Assembly: GCA_021852345.1 (NCBI GenBank) | Contig: JAJZNL010000014.1 | Span: forward strand, 94,179-158,178 | Direction: 5' to 3' | DNA length: 64,000 nt | From: Actinomycetes bacterium | GTDB lineage: Bacteria > Actinomycetota > Acidimicrobiia > Acidimicrobiales > JABEUL01 | Part shown: piece after piece, positions 54,440 through 62,135 of the stretch | Layout: each line of letters begins with the position of its first letter | How positions within the stretch are numbered: position 1 is the first letter of the stretch | The notes under the pieces: generated by a model | Told to the model about the DNA's origin: nothing | Databases searched by the model: none | Seen by the model: the letters and a program-made list of their open reading frames with translations, nothing else | Translations under genes and position numbers: made by a program

Positions 54440-54949
54440 TCAGTTAACTTTATCCCAGTTGTTTGATAATTTTTCCAAGGTTTGTTCTAACGATTCTGAT
54501 ATAACCCTAGTTTCAGAGATAGTAGTGATGAAGCCGGAATCGCCCGTCCATCGCGGAAGAATATGCATATGAAAATGATCAGGTATACCAGCGCCAGCAG
54601 ATCGACCTAAATTGGCTCCGAAATTTATTCCATCGGGAGCATAGGTTAACTTAACAACTTCAATCGACTTTCTCAAAAGTTCAAAAAGATCAGCACGCTC
54701 ATCATTGCTTAGATCCGATAAATCAGCGACATGCCTAGACGGAATCACAAGCAAATGACCAGTGCCGTAAGGATACAAATTAAGCACCGCAAAACACGTT
54801 TTCTGTCTTTTAACGACATAGTTTTTAACATCGATATCAGGATTAGACATGCCGTTTTGTTCAATCGAACAAAACGGACATGAGATATCTGTTTCAGACG
54901 ATAGTTTTTGTACCCACTGATTTCTCCAAGTTGCATAAATTCTGTCCAC
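54440..54949 (-). CDS. HIT-family protein, probable Ap4A phosphorylase
   Basis: A 169-residue histidine-triad protein starting at GTG. It has a zinc-binding CPFC near 24-27, the AVLNLYPYGTGHLLVIPSRHV stretch near 54-74, and the triad HFHMHILPRW near 125-134. The mycobacterial gene at this position (Rv2613c) encodes an Ap4A phosphorylase, so that function is inferred by position and length. It lies 31 bases after thrS. Confidence 0.88.
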   Translation of the reverse strand: MDRIYATWRNQWVQKLSSETDISCPFCSIEQNGMSNPDIDVKNYVVKRQKTCFAVLNLYPYGTGHLLVIPSRHVADLSDLSNDERADLFELLRKSIEVVKLTYAPDGINFGANLGRSAGAGIPDHFHMHILPRWTGDSGFITTISETRVISESLEQTLEKLSNNWDKVN

Positions 54950-54980
54950 TTAAATCAGCCAATCAATTCTTTATATAGTT

Positions 54981-56795
54981 TCATATCGTTTCTGCTGCGG
55001 AAACTTTTTTGTACTTAATATCGTCACTTACAATTTCAATTACTTTATCAACGGCCACATCTCTAACCGGATTTTTGGAATTTCGCAAATTTAAACCTAC
55101 GGTGTTATTTTCTACGTCAGAGTCACCGACGACAAGAATGTACGGCACCTTTGAAAGTTTTGCATTCCTTATCCTGCCACCAAGCGGTACATCGGCATAT
55201 AACATTTCAGTGGCAATATCATGTTTAACGAACTTATCTTTTACACTGAGCGCATAGTTCTCGTGAGATACCGCTACCGGTAATATAGCCACCTGCGTCG
55301 GACACAACCATGTAGGAAGAGCTCCAGCATAGTGTTCTAACAGAATTGCTAAGAATCGTTCGGTAGAACCAAACAGAGCCCGGTGAATCATATAAGGTCT
55401 GTGTCTTTGATTGTCTTTACCTATATATTCAATATCAAACTTTTGAGGTTCCTGAAAATCGACTTGAACAGTCGACAGCTGCCACTTCCTTCCGATGGCA
55501 TCTTTAAGATGAATATCGATTTTCGGAGCATAAAATGCACCTTCGCCTTCGGCAATCCTATAGGGGATTTTTGATTTAATTAACGCCTGTTCCAAACTTT
55601 CGGTAACGAAATCCCAATCCTTTACGTCCCCTAAAAACTTTTCAGGTCGGGTTGAAAGATCAGCCTCAAACTCATAAAGCCCAAAGGTGTTTAAGACTTC
55701 GAGAATGAATGCAATTATCGAACAGATTTCGTCCTCCAACTGCTCTTTTGCGCAGAAGATATGAGAGTCGTCCTGGGTTAGTGCACGCAGTCTTGCCAGA
55801 CCGTGAAGAACACCGCTTCGCTCGTATCGATACACAGTTGCAAGTTCAAAAAGCCTCAACGGGAGCTCACGATAGCTTCTCAAATTACTTTTATAAATTA
55901 ACACATGAAACGGACAACTCATGGGCTTCATGTAATACGTGGCTCCGTCTCTCTCCATCATAGGAAACATATTCTCTCTATAAAATCCTAGATGTCCAGA
56001 AGTTTCGAAAAGCTCCTGCTTGCTGACATGAGGAGTCCAAACCGGTTCGTAACCAGCTTTAAGGTGTTTATCTCTCGAAAACGATTCCAACTGAAGTCTA
56101 ATTCGTGCGCCCTTGGGATGAAACAGCGCCAAACCAGCACCTATTTCCGAAGGAAAATGAAATAGATCCAAATCGTTGCCCAGTTTGCGATGATCTCTTC
56201 GTTCGGCTTCTTCCAATCTAAACAAATAATCTTTTAAGTCTTTTAGGCTGAAAAATGCCGTTCCGTAGATACGCTGAAGTTGCGGATTTTTTTCGTTACC
56301 TCTCCAATACGCACCAGCAACCTTCAGTAATTTAAATGCTTTAACTTTACCGGTGTCTTCGACGTGTGGCCCTTTGCACAAATCAAAAAATTTATCGCTG
56401 TTTGAATAAATTGATATTTCGTTTGAATCAACTTCGTCGATCAATTCGATATCCTTGTCGAATTGATCGTTCTCGGTTTTTAAGGAGCTCAAAATTTCGA
56501 TCTTAAACGGTTGATCCGAAAAGAGCTTCAATGCTTTGTCAAAATCTATAACTTCTCTTATAAATTCCTGCCCATCCTTAACTATCGAGTCCATTTCCAG
56601 CTCAATCTCTTTGAGATCGTCTTCGTTAAGTTTTTTCCCTTCTGGTAGCAGAAAATCATAATAAAAACCGTCCTGAATTGCCGGTCCGATACCTAATTTA
56701 GTTCCCGGATACAATTTAAGAACAGCCTGCGCCATAACATGCGCCGCCGAATGTCTAAGTCGGGATAGATCCTGGTCTTGAGTCAATTGTTTCAC
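54981..56795 (-). CDS. thrS: Threonine--tRNA ligase without N-terminal TGS domain
   Basis: Class II synthetase of 604 residues starting at GTG. It begins directly with the editing domain (RHSAAHVMAQAVLKLYPG, zinc/editing His15 and His19; Cys140 and His144 in FDLCKGPHVEDTG). The roughly 60-residue TGS domain of the E. coli enzyme is missing, and mshC ends 17 bases upstream, so there is no room for it. The catalytic core is complete: zinc ligand Cys294 in MKPMSCPFHVLIYKS, motif 2 near 320 (ATVYRYERSGVLHGLARLR), and the anticodon domain from LCPTQVAILPV near 508. Domain loss is seen in some actinobacterial ThrRS. Confidence 0.94.
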   Translation of the reverse strand: MKQLTQDQDLSRLRHSAAHVMAQAVLKLYPGTKLGIGPAIQDGFYYDFLLPEGKKLNEDDLKEIELEMDSIVKDGQEFIREVIDFDKALKLFSDQPFKIEILSSLKTENDQFDKDIELIDEVDSNEISIYSNSDKFFDLCKGPHVEDTGKVKAFKLLKVAGAYWRGNEKNPQLQRIYGTAFFSLKDLKDYLFRLEEAERRDHRKLGNDLDLFHFPSEIGAGLALFHPKGARIRLQLESFSRDKHLKAGYEPVWTPHVSKQELFETSGHLGFYRENMFPMMERDGATYYMKPMSCPFHVLIYKSNLRSYRELPLRLFELATVYRYERSGVLHGLARLRALTQDDSHIFCAKEQLEDEICSIIAFILEVLNTFGLYEFEADLSTRPEKFLGDVKDWDFVTESLEQALIKSKIPYRIAEGEGAFYAPKIDIHLKDAIGRKWQLSTVQVDFQEPQKFDIEYIGKDNQRHRPYMIHRALFGSTERFLAILLEHYAGALPTWLCPTQVAILPVAVSHENYALSVKDKFVKHDIATEMLYADVPLGGRIRNAKLSKVPYILVVGDSDVENNTVGLNLRNSKNPVRDVAVDKVIEIVSDDIKYKKVSAAETI

Positions 56796-56812
56796 CTTCA
56801 GATAAGCTTAAT

Positions 56813-57946
56813 TTATTCGATATTAATTTTAACACCCAACAGATCCAGGCACGATTTCACGGACAATCCTGATGCGGCATAGTCGTCTAGAGCCATTAGA
56901 GCAGTAGGGGTATCCAAGTCCTTGTCAAGGGCATTTCTTAGCTCCGTAAGAGGTTCTCCATTGTCTTGCGAGTTTAAACTTGAGCGATAAAGGCTTAATC
57001 TTTCTTTAGCCCGATCCATCATCTCGTCCGTATACTCGTAAGAATCCCTATAATGCTTCGACAGTAATCCCAGTCGCACCACAGAAGCACCGTATGCCTT
57101 AATTAAATCTTCAATAAAAACAAGATTCCCTAAAGATTTTGACATCTTTTCTCCTTGATATCGAACCATGGCAACATGCATCCAATAGTTCGCCAGCGGC
57201 TTTGAATTAATTGCGAGAGCCTCGGCATTTTCACATTCATGGTGCGGAAAAATCAAGTCGCTGCCTCCACCGTGGATATCAACAGTTGTGGATCCCGATT
57301 CACGCATCGCCAAAGCGACACATTCGATATGCCAGCCAGGCCTACCAGGTCCATATCTCGAATCCCAATAAGGTTCGTCCTGAAGAGATGGTTGCCAAAG
57401 AACTACATCTAAGGCATTACGTTTTTTGGGATCATCGGGATTTCCACCTCGCTGAGCTGCCAAATTTAACATCTCCCGAAGATCATAGTGAGATATTTCG
57501 TTGTAACCTTCAGACTGAGTTACATCGAAATATACATATCCGTCAACATCATAAGCCTTGTTGGTTTGAACCAACTGATCGATCAAATTAAGAATATTTG
57601 CGATGGCAGAGGTGGCTCTCGGCGACGAAAATGGTTTGGAAATATTTAGATCTTCCATTGCCCTTTCAAACTTAAAAATTTCCCCAGCTGCTAAATCTAA
57701 ATAATTTACTTTCAGCTCTCTAGCTTTACGCAAGATATCATCATCCACATCAGTGATATTGCGTATAATTCGCACTTCGTGTCCGAGATCATTTAATCGT
57801 CTCTTCAATACATCAAAGGTTAAATAGACAGCAGCATGACCGACGTGGGCAGAATCATAAGGAGTAATACCGCAGGTATAAATATTGACAATGTCACCGA
57901 CGATTAAGTCGGTTAGTTGCGATTGTCTAGTGTCAAAAATTTTCAT
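56813..57946 (-). CDS. mshC: L-cysteine:GlcN-inositol ligase MshC (mycothiol synthesis)
   Basis: A CysS-like protein of 377 residues. Zinc-binding and HIGH-region motif is IYTCGITPYDSAHVGHAAVY (Cys25), and KMSKS is at 267-271. Several stretches match MshC rather than CysRS: CGITPYDSAHVGHA, YGPGRPGWHIECVALA near 198-213, HGGGSDLIFPHHECENAEA near 225-243 and NYWMHVAMVRYQGEKMSKSLGNLVFI. The shortened C-terminus without a CysRS anticodon domain also fits. MshC joins cysteine to 1-D-myo-inosityl-glucosaminide with ATP. A true CysRS would be expected elsewhere in the genome. Confidence 0.8.
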   Translation of the reverse strand: MKIFDTRQSQLTDLIVGDIVNIYTCGITPYDSAHVGHAAVYLTFDVLKRRLNDLGHEVRIIRNITDVDDDILRKARELKVNYLDLAAGEIFKFERAMEDLNISKPFSSPRATSAIANILNLIDQLVQTNKAYDVDGYVYFDVTQSEGYNEISHYDLREMLNLAAQRGGNPDDPKKRNALDVVLWQPSLQDEPYWDSRYGPGRPGWHIECVALAMRESGSTTVDIHGGGSDLIFPHHECENAEALAINSKPLANYWMHVAMVRYQGEKMSKSLGNLVFIEDLIKAYGASVVRLGLLSKHYRDSYEYTDEMMDRAKERLSLYRSSLNSQDNGEPLTELRNALDKDLDTPTALMALDDYAASGLSVKSCLDLLGVKINIE

Positions 57947-57981
57947 TTATCTTCTTGAAATAGTAATGATGAATTAAGTAG

Positions 57982-58647
57982 CTATTTAGGAATTATGCCT
58001 GTAAACTTAATCGCCGCATGTCCCTTGTGCAATATTGAGGCCGAAACCAATACTGACGTAAAGCTTTCCACGGCAAAAGACAGCCTTGATGAACCTACAA
58101 ATACGCCCCTTAAACCCACCATAGAATTAACAACATCTAAAGTTACGTCAATTGACTCGGGATTGTCACCAAAAACTACAACATCATAATCAAGTTTTTT
58201 GTTCAAATTAAGCATAACTTTTGCTGGCATATGATGAAACGCTCCAGTAACTTTATCCGAACCAATTATTCTCATTATTTCAAGGGCCATAGAGCCCATT
58301 GCCGGCAATAGACTGTGCATTTCTTTATCTTCAAACATCATCGAGTTAACCATTGAAATTACAGTTTTATTTTTAAGATTATCTACAAGTGGAGATAAGG
58401 TGGCCAGTGTTGCATCCCAAGGAGTTGCTATAACAACGACTTCGCACAAAGCAGCACCATCATTTTCAGATCCTACAATTCCAGAGAGATTATACTTAGT
58501 TGATATGTCATTCACAACCTCTTTGGCTCTTGCTTCGGCTCGCGATCCCAAAACAACACTGTGTCCTGCAGTAGCTAGCCTTATTGCCAAACCTGTTCCT
58601 GCATCTCCAGTACCCCCAATAATTCCGATATTATATTTATTATTCAC
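57982..58647 (-). CDS. fno: F420:NADP oxidoreductase (NADPH-dependent F420 reductase)
   Basis: A 221-residue Rossmann protein. The N-terminus NIGIIGGTGDAGTGLAIRLATAGHSVVLGSRAEAR-like (residues 6-40) is characteristic of Fno/NpdG enzymes, which pass hydride between NADPH and deazaflavin F420. VVIATPWDATLATL near 68-81 and the GAFHHMPAKVMLNL stretch near 134-147 follow. It ends near a short conserved RLSFAVESFTS region. It lies 35 bases upstream of mshC on the same strand and is divergent from fabI with only 39 bases between start codons. Confidence 0.85.
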   Translation of the reverse strand: MNNKYNIGIIGGTGDAGTGLAIRLATAGHSVVLGSRAEARAKEVVNDISTKYNLSGIVGSENDGAALCEVVVIATPWDATLATLSPLVDNLKNKTVISMVNSMMFEDKEMHSLLPAMGSMALEIMRIIGSDKVTGAFHHMPAKVMLNLNKKLDYDVVVFGDNPESIDVTLDVVNSMVGLRGVFVGSSRLSFAVESFTSVLVSASILHKGHAAIKFTGIIPK

Positions 58648-58686
58648 AACAGTAAACCTTAGTAAAAAAAATAGAAAGATAATTCC

Positions 58687-59460
58687 ATGAATTTACTTAA
58701 CGACAAAAAATTATTAATCACGGGCGTTTTAACGGATGACTCCATTGCATTTAGCGTAGCAAAACTAGCAATCGAAGAAGGTGCTGATGTAATTTTAACT
58801 GGTGCTGGCAGAGCATTGTCATTGACACAGAGAACAGCTAAAAAGCTTCCAATCGTTCCTGAAGTCTATGAACTTGACGTGACCAAGCCAGAACAGGCGT
58901 TTGAATTATCTTCAATAATAGAACAAAAATGGGGACGTCTGGACGGCGTGTTACATGCAATCGGCTTTGCCCCTCAAAATTGCCTCGGAGACGGAGTCCT
59001 TAAAGCGGTATGGGACGAAGTTTCCACGGCATTAGAAATTTCTACGTATTCATATAAGCTGCTTGCCGAAGCATTTCTAAGTCTTCTGCAGAAATCAGAT
59101 TCAGGATCTCTTGTCGGACTTGACTTTGACGCATCCGCCGCTTGGCCTACCTATGATTGGATGGGCGTTGCAAAAGCCGGTCTTGAGTCGCTAAACCGTT
59201 ACCTCGCCAAGGATCTCGGTAAATTTAACATACGAGTTAATTTGGTTGCGGCAGGTCCAATAAAAACTGTAGCCGCAAAATCGATACCCCAGTTCGGCCA
59301 ATTCGAAGATGCTTGGGCTGCACGATCGCCGTTAAAATGGTCTACTACGGATCACGAAGCTGTAGCTAAAGCCTGCATAATGTTTTTTTCAGATTACCTA
59401 CCATTAACCACCGGTGAAATACTTCATGTTGACGGCGGATTCCACGCCGTAAGCGCATAA
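58687..59460 (+). CDS. fabI: Enoyl-ACP reductase, InhA/FabI type
   Basis: Last step of fatty-acid elongation. The 257-residue SDR protein starts with a modified nucleotide loop LLITGVLTDDSIAFSVAK (9-26), has HAIGFAPQ near 90-97 and the FabI Y(x6)K pair at Tyr156-Lys163 in YDWMGVAKAGLESLNRYLA. AGPIKTVAAK near 209-218 is the substrate loop. The YxWMxVAK form and AGPIKT are like mycobacterial InhA. It stands alone on the plus strand. Confidence 0.93.
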   Translation: MNLLNDKKLLITGVLTDDSIAFSVAKLAIEEGADVILTGAGRALSLTQRTAKKLPIVPEVYELDVTKPEQAFELSSIIEQKWGRLDGVLHAIGFAPQNCLGDGVLKAVWDEVSTALEISTYSYKLLAEAFLSLLQKSDSGSLVGLDFDASAAWPTYDWMGVAKAGLESLNRYLAKDLGKFNIRVNLVAAGPIKTVAAKSIPQFGQFEDAWAARSPLKWSTTDHEAVAKACIMFFSDYLPLTTGEILHVDGGFHAVSA

Positions 59461-59779
59461 GATAAGCAGTTCGCAGTTAATATAAAATCTATTTTTTACC
59501 CGCAACAAGGTGGAAACAGGTTACACTGAGATTTTAATTTGCCTAAATTTTCGTTGACTATTTTAAGTGCACGACGATCAATTTATAGTTTTAACCCAAG
59601 CTTTTAAATGTCGTCGCAAATAACGTCGAACGCCTCTGAACTTTTAACCAATTAGTGACAATATACACAGTACAAATAATGATACCGGTTAACTTTTGAG
59701 GATAACAGAATCGTATAACAATTAAATTACAACGATTAAATCGGCAAAGCTCACTTGCCGCACTCTTTAGAGCGTATCT
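59461..59779. other. Spacer between convergent fabI and the DUF6285-like gene
   Basis: 319 AT-rich bases with no open frame of note. It contains the hairpin at 59742-59760 near the end of the minus-strand gene. No clear terminator was found directly after fabI. Confidence 0.5.
59742..59760 (-). terminator. Short hairpin beyond the DUF6285-like gene
   Basis: CGGCAA (59742-59747) and TTGCCG (59755-59760) pair around a 7-base loop. On the minus strand the stem is followed by ATTTAATCG, a poor T-run. It lies 20 bases past the stop codon, where a terminator is expected. Confidence 0.45.
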
Positions 59780-60184
59780 CTAACCATCTTGGTTTTCTGC
59801 TTTAGATGCCTGTCTTTTTTGAGCAGCTTCGGCTTCTTTTCTCGCACGCTCTAAAAATGCGGGTGAAGCAATCATCAACTTCATAGTAGTAATCTGGCGT
59901 AAAGCCTTTTTGAGATCGGCAGAATTAATATCGACTTCAGAGTTCCTTATTTTGGCTGCCAACTCTTCTTCGCTAGTTACGCCAACACTGGCAAGCAATT
60001 TGGCATAGTCCGTATTCAACTTGTAACCCATCGTGTATTCTCGATCGACTACCGCCAAAACGCTATATGCAATTGTTGCCAATCTCTTTTTCTCACCCAG
60101 TGCGTCAGGAACAACTTCCGTTTGAATATATTCCATAACGGCATTAATAAGTTCATTAACCGGAGGTGCATCACTTAGCGACAT
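59780..60184 (-). CDS. DUF6285-like protein, partner of the acyl-CoA dehydrogenase-associated phosphotransferase
   Basis: A 134-residue mostly helical soluble protein: PPVNELINAVMEYIQTEVVPD near 7-27, LATIAYSVLAVVDREYTMGY near 35-54, and a charged Ala/Glu/Lys-rich end. Sequence pattern and place, 21 bases downstream of an aminoglycoside-phosphotransferase-like gene, match DUF6285 proteins, which usually travel with such kinases and with acyl-CoA dehydrogenases. Function is unknown. The acyl-CoA dehydrogenase that often completes the trio is not adjacent here. Confidence 0.75.
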   Translation of the reverse strand: MSLSDAPPVNELINAVMEYIQTEVVPDALGEKKRLATIAYSVLAVVDREYTMGYKLNTDYAKLLASVGVTSEEELAAKIRNSEVDINSADLKKALRQITTMKLMIASPAFLERARKEAEAAQKRQASKAENQDG

Positions 60185-60205
60185 GTTTCGATATCCTTCT
60201 TTTGA

Positions 60206-61237
60206 CTATTTTTTTATAGAATTCAATAGCGCAAGTATGTCCCATTCTACTTCGCAAACCCTTCTACCCAACAATGCCTTGTCAAGAGATCTATGAGTTC
60301 CCTGCAAAAACGCTTGAGCCTGCATTAAAGACATTACGGCCCATCGGAGCGTGCAAGCCAGCTCCCACCACCTTAAAAGAACTCTGTCAAACACCCGCCC
60401 AGAAGCATGTTCGTATGCAAATATAAGTTGGTTATAGGCTCCAAATCCACCTACGGGTCCAGGCCCGTTGAATCTCCAAGTTCTAACACAAAGCCAACCT
60501 AAGTCTTCAAGAGGATCTCCAATGTGAGAAAGCTCCCAATCTATGATTGCCCGCACTCCGTCGTTTGCAACAATAAAATTTCCATTCCTAAAGTCTCCGT
60601 GCACAACGGTAGTTCCCATAGTTTTTGGCTTAGTTTGCTCAAGCACTCTCATTGCCAACTCCAACACGGGTCGTTGTTCACCCAATAAATCCAACTGATT
60701 GCGAAGTTGAGTCACCAGGTCAATTTGAACAAGTCCTGGAGCCGCTTCCAGCGGTATCGAATGAATTTTACCAAGTGCCTGTCCCAGCATCCCTGCCAAA
60801 TTGGGACGCAATTTTTCAAGTGCGGGATCTCTTAGAATACTTCGCGGATTTGAAATTCCTTCGACAAACTCCATGATTACGAACGGTGCACCCAAAATAC
60901 TCTCATCGTCAGAGGTCATGATGACCCTGGGTACTGGCGCTCCAGCATCCAAGGCTGCCAGCATCAAGTTGGCTTCGGTCACTAAGCTACCGGGCCGAGT
61001 AACGCCAGGCGGATCCATTCTAAGTACAAGCTTCGAATCCATCCCGCTTTCGGAATTAGCCATAAAGCTAAAGGTTAATCTGGACGATCCTCCTTCAAGG
61101 GGCATCAACTCAGATATACTAATTCCGGGATCAGATAACTTCCACGAAATAGCCTTCTGAAGTGATTCCGTTAAATGACCGAGCGATAAGCCATCTCCAC
61201 CGGCTTCTTCACCTATGTCTTCTGTTGTCACTGACAT
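60206..61237 (-). CDS. APH-family phosphotransferase (ACAD10/11 kinase-like)
   Basis: A 343-residue protein of the aminoglycoside-phosphotransferase fold. It shows a nucleotide-binding Lys region near 72 (SKLVLRMDPPG), VIMEFVEGISNPRSI near 119-133, the catalytic loop VVHGDFRNGNFIV near 212-224 and the metal-binding Asp in AIIDWELSHIGDPLEDLGWL near 230-249. Relatives fused to acyl-CoA dehydrogenases in eukaryotes (ACAD10/11) phosphorylate 4-hydroxyacyl-CoA; a similar role in hydroxy-acid catabolism is inferred. It is co-transcribed with the DUF6285-like gene. Confidence 0.85.
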   Translation of the reverse strand: MSVTTEDIGEEAGGDGLSLGHLTESLQKAISWKLSDPGISISELMPLEGGSSRLTFSFMANSESGMDSKLVLRMDPPGVTRPGSLVTEANLMLAALDAGAPVPRVIMTSDDESILGAPFVIMEFVEGISNPRSILRDPALEKLRPNLAGMLGQALGKIHSIPLEAAPGLVQIDLVTQLRNQLDLLGEQRPVLELAMRVLEQTKPKTMGTTVVHGDFRNGNFIVANDGVRAIIDWELSHIGDPLEDLGWLCVRTWRFNGPGPVGGFGAYNQLIFAYEHASGRVFDRVLLRWWELACTLRWAVMSLMQAQAFLQGTHRSLDKALLGRRVCEVEWDILALLNSIKK

Positions 61238-61551
61238 AAACTACACCTCATTTTATTTATCGGCATTGGCTTTTAAAAATTTAATCTAGACCTATTAAAC
61301 AACTTTAAACAGGTTAAGTATACTAACTATACACTAACAGATCGGATTAAACAATTCGATTAGGAGATTTTCGATCAATAAGTGAATTCTAATTTAATCT
61401 TAATATTTAATCTTAATACTTAATATTAAAACCCATCAAATTAAACTTGCCCAATTCCTAAAAACACGATACCACTTCAATCCGTCCGAACCTATATACA
61501 CTAGTTTATCAACTCTTTTATATCTATGTCGGGTGAAATTATTTGACATTG

Positions 61552-61575
61552 AAATTTCTTAGTTTAAAGAAATTT
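61552..61575 (+). terminator. AT-rich 9-bp hairpin followed by T-run
   Basis: AAATTTCTT (61552-61560) pairs with AAGAAATTT (61567-61575) across 6 bases and is followed by TTTATTC on the plus strand. It has terminator form, yet no plus-strand gene lies upstream in the spacer. It may end a short unannotated transcript, or be chance in AT-rich DNA. Confidence 0.3.
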
Positions 61576-61706
61576 TTTATTCAAAACAATATAGTTATTC
61601 CTCGTGGAATTAATTTATTTGGCGAATCTCGTTACAACAAATTAATTGGAACAATACGTACTTAACAGCAACATTTATATCCATATCTAAATAAAAACAG
61701 GCACCA

Positions 61707-61738
61707 GCTGATTGGATAAATTCAAAAGATCAATCAGC
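61707..61738. repeat. 8-bp inverted repeat GCTGATTG/CAATCAGC
   Basis: Perfect arms at 61707-61714 and 61731-61738 with a 16-base spacer. Possible operator or RNA hairpin; no further support. Confidence 0.5.
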
Positions 61739-61861
61739 ATGAATTCCGATTCTAGCTATCAATTCATCAATTGACGGCAATTTCGTTATAAAACCGAATA
61801 ACATTTCCCCATATAAAATAGTTTAAAGATAATACTCTCAAAGTTCGTTTCAATTCAAATT

Positions 61862-61889
61862 TCGCGTTAGTGCACATTAATTAACGCGA
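61862..61889. promoter_or_regulatory. 8-bp inverted repeat TCGCGTTA/TAACGCGA
   Basis: Perfect arms at 61862-61869 and 61882-61889 with a 12-base spacer. The arms are much GC-richer than the surrounding DNA, and 20-bp centre-to-centre spacing suits a dimeric regulator. It lies about 250 bases upstream of the WS/DGAT start. Confidence 0.45.
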
Positions 61890-62135
61890 TGTGACGGTTT
61901 TATTTATCTAATTAAGTATCCATTTCACCATAAATTAAACATTAAATTAAGCCTAAACTTGTTACGTTTGATGAAAATGACCACGATCCATTAACTGTTT
62001 TTATTAAAACTAATATCTCAAATTATCTGGCAGTTCTAAATCGAATTCGTGTCACAATAGTATTGCCGTGAGTAGTGCCGTGATCGCAAGTTAGGTTAAG
62101 CTATCTAATCAACGTTAACTGCTAGACTTGTGTTC

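Larger units (their letters stand above)
61238..62135. other. Long AT-rich divergent spacer before the WS/DGAT gene
   Basis: About 900 bases at under 30 % GC without a credible gene. It contains three perfect inverted repeats (61552-61575, 61707-61738, 61862-61889), a short tandem-like run of AATCTTAATA at 61390-61430, a copy of the 24-base motif also found at 49229, and TGCCGTGA twice at about 62065-62085, just upstream of the WS/DGAT gene. Promoters of two divergent genes must lie here. Confidence 0.5.

Noticed and set aside
56813..57946. Annotation as cysteinyl-tRNA synthetase
   Set aside because: The short length, lack of an anticodon domain, and MshC-specific stretches (CGITPYDSAHVGHA, GPGRPGWHIEC) favour the mycothiol ligase.
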